Shown here piece after piece: positions 8,790-15,584 of a stretch of DNA of 64,000 nucleotides. Both the position numbers and the translations under genes were made by a program. The stretch comes from Polyangiaceae bacterium (GTDB lineage Bacteria > Myxococcota_A > Polyangia > Polyangiales > Polyangiaceae): positions 1 to 64,000 of the forward strand of contig JADLEQ010000028.1 of NCBI GenBank assembly GCA_020846005.1, read 5' to 3'. Below the pieces are notes generated by a model. That model had not been told where the DNA came from. It made no database searches and worked only from the letters and a program-made list of their open reading frames with translations. How positions within the stretch are numbered: the first letter of the stretch is position 1; every line of letters starts with the position of its first letter.

Positions 8790-10400
8790 TCAGAGCGGCG
8801 CGGGCGTGATCCCGGACGCCCCGAGGCGCGCCGCGATGAGCGTGGCGGCGCGCATGCCGTCGAGGGCCGCGCTCACGATCCCGCCCGCGTGCCCCGCGCC
8901 CTCGCCGACGGGGAGCAGACCCGCGAGACCGACCGCCTCGAGCGAGGCGGGGTCGCGGAGCATCCGCACCGGACAGCTCGTGCGCGTCTCGACGCCAACG
9001 AGGATTGCGTCCGCCGAGGCATAGCCGCGGAGCTGGCGATCGAAGACGGCGAGCGCGCCACGCAGGCGCTCGCCGACGCGCACGCCGCCGGCGTCGAGCA
9101 CGACGTCGAGGTCGGCCGGGGCGACCCCGGGCACGTAGCTCGTACGCGGCAGGGTGCTCGAGGTGCGGCGCGCGAGGAAGTCCGCGACGCGGACGGCCGG
9201 GGCGCGGAGCGCCCCGCCGCCCGCAGCCCAGGCCGCGCGCTCGATCGCCTCTTGCAGCGCGATCCCGCCCGTCACCGGATCGAGGCCCGCCGCGATCCAG
9301 TCGCCGGGCTCGATCGCTGCGACGACCCCGGCGCAAGCGAAGGGCGAGTCACGCCGGCGCAAGCTCATGCCGTTCACGACCAGCTCCCCCTCCCGCGTGG
9401 ACGCCGGCACGATGAACCCGCCCGGGCACATGCAGAACGAGAAGACGCCCCGCCCCTCGATGTCGGCGGCGAGCCGATACGACGCGCTCGGGAGGCGGGG
9501 GTGACTCGCGAAGCGACCGTACTGGGCCGCGTCGACCAGCCGCTGCGGGTGCTCGGCGCGGACACCCAGCGCGAAGGGCTTCGCGGCGAGCCGTGCCCCC
9601 GCGCGGGCCGCCAGCTCGAGGGTGTCCCGCGCCGAGTGACCGGCAGCGAGCACCACGAGCTCTGCGCCCACCTCGCGACCTCCCGCCAGCGCGACGCCCG
9701 CGACGCGCCGCCCGGCCGCGCCCGCCTCCGTGCGCAGATCGGTCACCCTCGCGCCGAAGTGGAACACGACGCCGACGCCTTCGAGCGTCGCGCGCAGCGC
9801 CGTCACCACGGCGGGGAGCACGTTGCTGCCGATGTGCGGCCGCGCGTCGGTCAGGATGGTGGACGGCGCGCCGTGGGCGACGAGGATCTCGAGCACGTCG
9901 CGCACGGGCCCCCGCTTGTGCGCCCGGGTGTAGAGCTTGCCGTCGCTGTAGGTGCCCGCTCCCCCCTCCCCGAAGCAGTAGTTGCTGTCCGGATCGACGA
10001 CGCCGTGCCGCGTGAGCCCCTTCAGATCCCGCCGACGGGGCTGGACCGGCTTCCCGCGCTCGACGATCGCGCTGGCCACGCCCGCCCTCGCCAGCTGATA
10101 GGCGCAGAAGAGCCCGGCCGGCCCCGCTCCGACGATGACCACCCGCGCGGGGAGCCGCACCTCACGGACCGCGGCGCCGCCGACCTCGGTGGGCGGCGCC
10201 CCGAGGCCGACCACCAGGCGCCAGCGCACCCGGCCGCGGCGGGCGTCGAGCGACCTCTTCCTCACGTGGAGCGGCCCGACGGCGCCGACCGAGCACCCGA
10301 GCGCGCGGGAAACGCGGTGTCGGAGCGCCGCCTCGTCGTCCTCGTCGTCCAGGCCCAGGTCGAGCTGGATCTCGTCGGGGAGCTCGGGATCGGACGCCAT
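8790..10400 (-). CDS. FAD-dependent oxidoreductase, COG2509 type
   Basis: 536 residues from ATG 10400. An N-terminal ~85-residue domain precedes a Rossmann FAD-binding motif GAGPAG (91-96, in VVIVGAGPAGLF). The downstream motifs NYCFGEGGAGTYSDGKLYTR and SFCMCPGGFIVPA are diagnostic of the uncharacterised NAD(FAD)-dependent dehydrogenase family COG2509, and the C-terminal LLPVGEGAGHAGGIVSAA is the second FAD contact. Cytosolic; the physiological substrate is unknown. It is convergent with der and divergent from the HCCA-isomerase-like fusion gene (53 bp gap). Confidence 0.85.
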   Translation of the reverse strand: MASDPELPDEIQLDLGLDDEDDEAALRHRVSRALGCSVGAVGPLHVRKRSLDARRGRVRWRLVVGLGAPPTEVGGAAVREVRLPARVVIVGAGPAGLFCAYQLARAGVASAIVERGKPVQPRRRDLKGLTRHGVVDPDSNYCFGEGGAGTYSDGKLYTRAHKRGPVRDVLEILVAHGAPSTILTDARPHIGSNVLPAVVTALRATLEGVGVVFHFGARVTDLRTEAGAAGRRVAGVALAGGREVGAELVVLAAGHSARDTLELAARAGARLAAKPFALGVRAEHPQRLVDAAQYGRFASHPRLPSASYRLAADIEGRGVFSFCMCPGGFIVPASTREGELVVNGMSLRRRDSPFACAGVVAAIEPGDWIAAGLDPVTGGIALQEAIERAAWAAGGGALRAPAVRVADFLARRTSSTLPRTSYVPGVAPADLDVVLDAGGVRVGERLRGALAVFDRQLRGYASADAILVGVETRTSCPVRMLRDPASLEAVGLAGLLPVGEGAGHAGGIVSAALDGMRAATLIAARLGASGITPAPL

Positions 10401-10453
10401 GGAGCGCGGCGGTACCACAGCCCGGCCACGGCGGCCTGCTACGCTGCGCCGCG

Positions 10454-11677
10454 ATGCCCGTCCTCGAGTTCCACTACGACTTCTCGTGCCCCTACGCCTA
10501 TCTCGCCTCCACCCAGGTGGAGCGCCTCGCCGCCAGGACGGGCGTCGAGCTCGACTGGCGGCCCTTCCTGCTGGGCGGCGTGTTCAACGCGCAAGGCGTG
10601 AACCCGATGCAGACCGCCGCGCCCGCGCGCACGCAGCTCACCGGGCGGGATCTCCACCGCTGGGCAGAGCACCTCGACGTGCCGCTGCGTTTTCCGGCGG
10701 GGCACCCGAACCGGACGGTGACCGCGCTGCGCGCCGCGATCGCGACGGGCGAGCTCTCGCGCGCCTCTCGCGCGCTGTTCGACGCCTACTGGGTCGACGC
10801 GATCGACGTGTCGTCCCCCGAGGCCGTCGCGAGGGTGCTCGACGCGGCGGGCTTGGACGGCGCGGCCGCGGTGCGCGCGGCAGAGTCCGAGGAGGCGAGG
10901 AACGACCTGCGCCGCCGCACGACGGAGGCCCTGGAGCGCGGGATCTTCGGCGCGCCTACGTTCTTTCTGGGTGGGGAAAGGTACTGGGGGCAGGATCGTA
11001 TGGATTTCATCGCGCGCGCGCTCGGCCTCGAGGGGTGGCCGGAGGGCCTGCCGGCGCTCACGGGGCCGCGCGCGGAGGAGTTCGAGCTCTGGTTCGACTT
11101 CTCCAGCCCGTTCGCCTACCTCGCCTCCACGCAGGCCGAGGCGCTCGCGGCGCGAACCGGCGCGCGGCTGCGCTGGCGGCCGTTCGTGCTCGGGGGGCTC
11201 TTCAAGAACATCGGCACCCCCCTCGTCCCGATGCAGACGCTCCCGGCCGCGAAACAGGTCTACCTGGCGGAGGACATGGCCCGGTTCGCCCGCCGCTACG
11301 GCGCGCCCTTCCAGTTCCCGTCCGGGTTCCCGCTGCGGACGGTGCTGGCGCTCCGCCTCGTCCTCGCGGCGCCGGAGCCGAGCCGAGCGCGCCTCATCCA
11401 CGCGATCTATCGCGCCTGCTGGGTCGACGATCGCGATCCGAACGACCCGTCCGTCCTCGGCGCGGCGCTCGCTGAGGCGGGCCTCGATCCGAGCCTGCTC
11501 GGCGCGGCGCAGTCACCGGAGATCAAGCAGGCGCTGCACGACGCGACGAACGAGGCCACGCAGCGTGGCCTCTGCGGCGCGCCGACGTTCGCGGTGGGCG
11601 AGCTCCTCTTCTGGGGGCAGGACCGCATCCCGTTCGTCGAGCGCGCCCTCGCCGGGTGGCGCCCGGCGGTGGGCTGA
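10454..11677 (+). CDS. Tandem two-domain HCCA isomerase/DsbA-like thioredoxin-fold protein
   Basis: 407 residues consisting of two homologous ~200-residue domains of the 2-hydroxychromene-2-carboxylate isomerase / GST-kappa family. Domain 1 begins FHYDFSCPYAYLASTQ (Cys12 at the position that is catalytic Ser in GST-kappa) and ends GAPTFFLGGERYWGQDR. Domain 2 (from about 208) begins WFDFSSPFAYLASTQ (Ser217) and ends GAPTFAVGELLFWGQDR. Family members normally carry one domain, so this is an internal duplication or fusion with divergent catalytic residues. The fold implies glutathione-dependent isomerase or thiol-redox chemistry; the substrate is unknown. The redox theme continues with tpx just downstream (79 bp). 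Confidence 0.82.
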   Translation: MPVLEFHYDFSCPYAYLASTQVERLAARTGVELDWRPFLLGGVFNAQGVNPMQTAAPARTQLTGRDLHRWAEHLDVPLRFPAGHPNRTVTALRAAIATGELSRASRALFDAYWVDAIDVSSPEAVARVLDAAGLDGAAAVRAAESEEARNDLRRRTTEALERGIFGAPTFFLGGERYWGQDRMDFIARALGLEGWPEGLPALTGPRAEEFELWFDFSSPFAYLASTQAEALAARTGARLRWRPFVLGGLFKNIGTPLVPMQTLPAAKQVYLAEDMARFARRYGAPFQFPSGFPLRTVLALRLVLAAPEPSRARLIHAIYRACWVDDRDPNDPSVLGAALAEAGLDPSLLGAAQSPEIKQALHDATNEATQRGLCGAPTFAVGELLFWGQDRIPFVERALAGWRPAVG

Positions 11678-11686
11678 GCGCGTGGC

Positions 11687-11715
11687 TTGACGGTCGGGGA
11701 GCGAGGACCAATGCT
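11687..11715 (+). promoter_or_regulatory. Possible sigma70-type promoter of tpx
   Basis: TTGACG (11687-11692, five of six consensus bases) and AATGCT (11710-11715, three of six) are separated by 17 nt, about 40 bp upstream of the tpx start. An inverted repeat CTCCGCGC/GCGCGGAG lies just after it (about 11714-11742). Confidence 0.3.
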
Positions 11716-11756
11716 CCGCGCCCGCGCGAAGGACGCGCGGAGCCCGAGGAGCAGCC

Positions 11757-12275
11757 ATGTCCGTCATTCGATCCGGCGCCGTGAAGTGGAAGGACGCACC
11801 CACCGACCTCGAGGGGCCCGAGCTCCGCGTGGGCGACCGCGCCCCCGCTGACTTCGCGCTCGTCGGGGCCGACCTCAGCGCGCTGAGCGGGGCCGATCTC
11901 GCGGGCAAGCCCCGGATCCTCTGCGCGGTGCCGTCGCTCGACACGGCCGTCTGCGACCTGGAGATGCGCCGCTTCAACACGGAGGCGGAGAAGATCCCGG
12001 GCGTGAAGGTCGTCTCCATCTCGCTCGACCTCCCCTTCGCGCTCAAGCGCTGGTGCGGCGCCACGGGGAGCGATCGCATCCAGGCTGCCAGCGACTGGAA
12101 GGAGCGCGCCTTCGGCCGCGCCTACGGCGTGTTCGCCCCGTCGAAGGCCCTCCTCGCGCGGGCGGTCTTCGTGATCGGCGCTGACGACACGGTGCGCCAC
12201 GTCGAGTACGTCGCAGACGTCGTGCACGAGCCGAACTACGACGCGGCCCTCGCGGCGGCGCGCGCGCTGGCGTGA
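11757..12275 (+). CDS. tpx: Thiol peroxidase Tpx (atypical 2-Cys peroxiredoxin)
   Basis: 172 residues, the family's usual size. The peroxidatic cysteine is C66 in VPSLDTAVCDLE and the resolving cysteine C100 in LKRWCGATG, with the same 34-residue spacing as in E. coli Tpx. The conserved Thr of the PxxxT/SxxC active site is present (Thr63). It reduces hydrogen peroxide and alkyl hydroperoxides using thioredoxin. A strong AGGAG site precedes the ATG. The pentapeptide-repeat gene starts one base after its stop, so the two are co-transcribed. Confidence 0.95.
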   Translation: MSVIRSGAVKWKDAPTDLEGPELRVGDRAPADFALVGADLSALSGADLAGKPRILCAVPSLDTAVCDLEMRRFNTEAEKIPGVKVVSISLDLPFALKRWCGATGSDRIQAASDWKERAFGRAYGVFAPSKALLARAVFVIGADDTVRHVEYVADVVHEPNYDAALAAARALA

Positions 12276-12276
12276 G

Positions 12277-12918
12277 ATGGCGCGCGAGCGCGACCACGGC
12301 GGCGAGGCCGAGCCGAGCGGGGCGTCCCGCGCCGGCCCGCGCTTCGCCGACGCCGATCTCTCCGGAGCAACCTTCGAGCGGTCCCGCCTCCACCGCGCGC
12401 GGATCGTAGGCTCCACGCTCGACGAGATCTCGCTCGAGGACGTGGCCCTCCCGCGCGCTTCGCTCGTCGACGCCAACGCGTCGGGGCTCTCGATGCGGGA
12501 CATCGACTTCTCGAGCTGCGTGGTCGAGGACGCGACGTTCGTCGACGCGCGGCTCTCGGACGTCGACCTCGCGCGGGTGTCCCTCGTCGACGCCAACCTG
12601 GAGGGCGCTCGCCTCGAGAACGTCAACCTCTCCCGGGTGAAGCTCGTGGACGGCTCGATGGCGGACGCCAGCCTCGAGGACGTGAGCGCGCCGCGTCTCG
12701 CGATCGCCGACGCCGACCTCACGGCCGCTTCGTTCCGAGAGTGCGATCTCGCCGCCTCGAGCTTCGACGACGTGAAGCTCACGGGCGCGCGCTTCGACCG
12801 CGTCGACCTGCGCGACGCCGTGATACGCAACGCGGACGTGCGGGGCCTGACGATCGACGGCGTCCGCGTGGACGAGTTGCTCGCCCGCGCTCGGTCCGAG
12901 CGCGGCGACGGCGGCTGA
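12277..12918 (+). CDS. Pentapeptide-repeat protein
   Basis: 213 residues, of which about 25-200 are A(D/N)LxX pentapeptides (e.g. ADLSGATFERSRLHRARI, VDANLEGARLENVNLSRV), predicting a right-handed quadrilateral beta-helix. LVDA-type pentapeptides recur at 15-25-residue steps, consistent with successive coils. Such proteins include DNA mimics that protect gyrase, but also many of unknown role; no gyrase-specific feature is evident. It follows tpx by one base, which suggests a shared stress-related regulation. Confidence 0.85.
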   Translation: MARERDHGGEAEPSGASRAGPRFADADLSGATFERSRLHRARIVGSTLDEISLEDVALPRASLVDANASGLSMRDIDFSSCVVEDATFVDARLSDVDLARVSLVDANLEGARLENVNLSRVKLVDGSMADASLEDVSAPRLAIADADLTAASFRECDLAASSFDDVKLTGARFDRVDLRDAVIRNADVRGLTIDGVRVDELLARARSERGDGG

Positions 12919-13010
12919 CCCCGGGCTGAATTCCCGCGTGATCTCGCCGGGTTCGCCGCCGCGCGCCGAAGCCGCGTGACGCCGCCGTCGCCCCGGCGTG
13001 TAACCAGCCC

Positions 13011-13862
13011 GTGCCCGGCGAGCCAGCCACCTCGGAGCTGACGGCGATCCTCGCGACGGGGCGCGTCCGGGGCGCCGCCGAGCTCCTCGTTCGCGGCGAG
13101 ACGGAGACGCTGCTCGCGCTGGCGCGGGCGCTGGTGGTGGACGAGGCGGTCGCGGAGGCCATCGTCCAGTCCGCAGTGGAGCGATCCCTCCCGTCGCTTC
13201 GAGACGCGCCCGCCAAGCCGTCGCTGCGCGCGTGGCTGGCCGGCGCGGTCGTGCGCGACGGCGCGCAGCGGCTGCGTGAGCTGGGCGCCGCGCTCTGGGG
13301 CGTCGAGCCCGCGACGGTCGGCGCGGCGGCCGCCGATCTCGCTGCGGACCCGCTGCTCGACGATCCGGTCCTGCTCCGCCGAGCCCTCATCCGCCTGCAG
13401 CCCGGCGACCGCGCGCTCCTCGTGCTCCACCACGGCGCCGGCTTCGGCGTCGAGGAGTGCGGCGCCGCCTTCGCGCTCGGCGCCGCCGCCGCGGAGCAGC
13501 GCCTCGCCCACGCGCGTGGCTGCGTCGCCGGTGCGCTGGAGGAGCTGGCCCGCGCCGACTCGGGACAGGACGGGCCGATGACCCTCCCTGCGCCGCCGCC
13601 GGTGGAGGCGAGCTCGGCGCCCCCTCGCTTCGCGCGCTCCTCGCTCCCCTTCCGCCCGATCGACCCGACGCTCCCGGATCTGGGCGCCGCCGCCGACGAG
13701 TGGGGCGAGGCGACGGCGGTGCGACCGCCGGAGTGGCTGAGCGCCGCGCGGGACGCGATGGCTCGCGACGCGCTCGGCGCCGCCCTCCGCGAGCACTTCG
13801 GCGATCCCCCCGCCGAGCTGGTGACCCGGCTCGAGCGCGCCATCCGCGCGCTCCCCGCCTGA
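13011..13862 (+). CDS. Degenerate sigma-70-like (ECF-fold) protein, hypothetical
   Basis: 283 residues from a GTG at 13011 with no clear Shine-Dalgarno. Residues 40-95 (DEAVAEAIVQSAVERSL, LRAWLAGAVVRDGAQRLREL) follow the pattern of sigma region 2, and 118-180 (LIRLQPGDRALLVLHHGAGFGVEECGAAF split over helices, then AAAAEQRLAHARGCVAGALEEL) follow region 4 with its 'xxR.xLxLxHxxGxxxxE' and 'xxxxRLxxAR' pattern. The key DNA-recognition residues (e.g. the Thr-Val-Lys-Ser of the recognition helix) are replaced by alanines. A ~100-residue tail is Pro/Ala-rich with a short terminal helical part. I infer an ECF-derived regulator that may no longer bind DNA; this is a weak-homology call. Confidence 0.6.
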   Translation: MPGEPATSELTAILATGRVRGAAELLVRGETETLLALARALVVDEAVAEAIVQSAVERSLPSLRDAPAKPSLRAWLAGAVVRDGAQRLRELGAALWGVEPATVGAAAADLAADPLLDDPVLLRRALIRLQPGDRALLVLHHGAGFGVEECGAAFALGAAAAEQRLAHARGCVAGALEELARADSGQDGPMTLPAPPPVEASSAPPRFARSSLPFRPIDPTLPDLGAAADEWGEATAVRPPEWLSAARDAMARDALGAALREHFGDPPAELVTRLERAIRALPA

Positions 13863-13904
13863 GCCGCGGGCCTCGGGCCGAGCCCGAGGAGGAGCCGGCG
13901 CACC

Positions 13905-14570
13905 TCACTCGTGGAAGCGCACGTTCGTCTCCAGCGCCTCGCGTCGCTGGCGGCACCCGTTGGCAGGCGCCTCGGCGTCCTCGTAGCCGATCGAGATGCC
14001 GCAGAGGAGCCGCTGGTCCTCCGGGAGCCCGAGCTCCCTCCGGACGACCTCCGGGTAGTAGCGCAACGACGCCTGGGGACAGCAGCCGACGCCACGACTC
14101 CACAGCGCGAGCACGAACGACTGCAACCACACGCCCACGTCGAGCGCGACGCCGAGCCCGAAGTGCCGTCCCATGGAGACGAACGCGACGTGAGGCGCGT
14201 CGAAGAGCTCGTAGTTCTTGCGGAGCGCCGAGAGGCGGCCGGGGCCGTCGTCCCGCGCCACCCCGAGGCTGCCGTAGAGCTCGACCGCGCAGGCCACCTG
14301 GAGCCTCCGATACTCTCCCGGGAAGGCATCGATGGGATCCTCGGGGTTGCCCAGATCGCCCTGGTCGAAGCGCTCGAGCATCCCGCGGACGACGCGATCC
14401 CTGGCCGCCCCCGAGGCGACGTGGACGCGCCAGGGCTGCACGTTGCAATTCGAGGGCGAGCGCTGGGCGAGCTCCAGCGCCTCGCGCAGGACGGCGCCGG
14501 GTACGGGGCGGTCGCGAACGAACCCGCGGATGGTCCGCCGGGAGCGGACGACCTCGTCGAAGTCGGGCAT
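13905..14570 (-). CDS. Nitroreductase family FMN-dependent oxidoreductase
   Basis: About 221 residues from the ATG at 14570. The FMN-binding start RSRRTIRGFVRDRPVP and the SPSNCNVQPWRVHV segment are standard nitroreductase motifs, and GVGCCPQASLRYYPE and GISIGYEDAEAPANG near the C-terminus complete the fold. A cytosolic NAD(P)H-dependent reductase of nitroaromatics, quinones or similar; substrate unknown. The start was chosen because upstream codons lack family similarity. It is divergent from the PPOX-type flavoprotein gene, only 52 bp away. Confidence 0.88.
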   Translation of the reverse strand: MPDFDEVVRSRRTIRGFVRDRPVPGAVLREALELAQRSPSNCNVQPWRVHVASGAARDRVVRGMLERFDQGDLGNPEDPIDAFPGEYRRLQVACAVELYGSLGVARDDGPGRLSALRKNYELFDAPHVAFVSMGRHFGLGVALDVGVWLQSFVLALWSRGVGCCPQASLRYYPEVVRRELGLPEDQRLLCGISIGYEDAEAPANGCRQRREALETNVRFHE

Positions 14571-14622
14571 GCGGGGGACGTACCATTGCCTCGCGGCGCG
14601 CGCGAACGCATGCCCACTCCGC

Positions 14623-15006
14623 ATGCCGACGCCCCTCGACGCGGAAGAGTACGTCAACCTCGAGAGCTTCAAGCGGGACGGCACCGGCGTCCTGACGCCC
14701 GTCTGGGTGGCCCCGCTGGACGGCAAGCTGGTCATCTTCACCCTGAGCGAGTCCTACAAGGTGAAGCGCATCCGGCGGGACCCCCGCGTGCGGCTCGCTG
14801 CGTGCGACGTGCGGGGCGGGCTGCGCGGCCCGTTCCACGAGGGGAGCTGCCGGATCCTCGAGGCCCCGGACACGATAGCGCAGGCCCACGAGGCGATGCG
14901 GCGCAAGTACGGCTGGAAGATCTCGATCGGCGACTTCTTCTCGCGACTGGTCGGCCGCATGCGAAGGCGCACCTGGCTCGAGGTGACGCTCACCGCACCC
15001 GGCTGA
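14623..15006 (+). CDS. PPOX-class (pyridoxamine oxidase-like) F420/flavin-dependent protein
   Basis: 127 residues of the split-barrel flavin-reductase fold. LESFKRDGTGVLTPVWVAPL, LVIFTLSESYKVKRIRRDPRV and LAACDVRG match the PPOX class of probable F420-dependent enzymes, which are about this length. Start ATG 14623 leaves the conserved core intact. Divergent from the nitroreductase gene; both are flavoproteins, so a shared promoter region is possible. Cofactor (FMN versus F420) cannot be decided here. Confidence 0.75.
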   Translation: MPTPLDAEEYVNLESFKRDGTGVLTPVWVAPLDGKLVIFTLSESYKVKRIRRDPRVRLAACDVRGGLRGPFHEGSCRILEAPDTIAQAHEAMRRKYGWKISIGDFFSRLVGRMRRRTWLEVTLTAPG

Positions 15007-15035
15007 GCGGGCGCCCGCGGCTCGGCGCCGCGGCC

Positions 15036-15560
15036 TCAGGCGGGCTCGACGTCGATGTCGCAGCTCAGCTCGGTGCCCAGCCCGGCGAGCTCGGATCGCA
15101 GGCGCTGTGGGCCGACGCCCGCGGGGACGGTCACGCGGAGTCGCATCCGGAAGACGGCGTCCCCGCTGAACGGCGCGCTCTCCAGCCTCGTCTCGAGCTC
15201 CTCGATGTTGGCGCCGAGTCGGTGGAGCAACTGGCTCGTCCGGTGCACGATGCCGGGCTGATCGAGCGAGTACGTCTCGACCCGGAACGCCAAGCCGGCG
15301 GCGGGAGGCGCCGCGTCGCCGCCCTCGGAGCCGAACGCCACCTGGAGGTCTCGCTCGACCCCCAGCGCCGAGAGCGCCCGCCGCGCCTCCGCGAGGTGCT
15401 CCGCCGACCCCTCGCCGAGGAGCAGCAGCGCGAAGCGCCCGCGCAGGTTCACCATCCGGGAGTCTGCGACGTTGAGCCCCGCGTCGAGGACGCAGCGGCT
15501 GACCTCCTCGACGAGCCCGGGGCGGTCTCGTCCGATGGCGCTGATCACGAGCTCCGGCAT
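15036..15560 (-). CDS. Double-ACT domain protein, GcvR-like
   Basis: 174 residues with two ACT domains: residues 3-80 (LVISAIGRDRPGLVEEVSRC, DSRMVNLRGRFALLLL) and 90-172 (YSLDQPGIVHRTSQLLHRLGANIEELETR). This is the architecture of GcvR, the accessory repressor of the glycine cleavage operon, which binds glycine. The gene lies 24 bp after the stop of gcvP on the same strand, so the two form an operon, supporting a role in glycine sensing. No DNA-binding domain is present, as for GcvR. No GcvA homologue is in the window. Confidence 0.85.
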   Translation of the reverse strand: MPELVISAIGRDRPGLVEEVSRCVLDAGLNVADSRMVNLRGRFALLLLGEGSAEHLAEARRALSALGVERDLQVAFGSEGGDAAPPAAGLAFRVETYSLDQPGIVHRTSQLLHRLGANIEELETRLESAPFSGDAVFRMRLRVTVPAGVGPQRLRSELAGLGTELSCDIDVEPA

Positions 15561-15584
15561 GGTCGACTCCTCTCGGCGGCTGCG

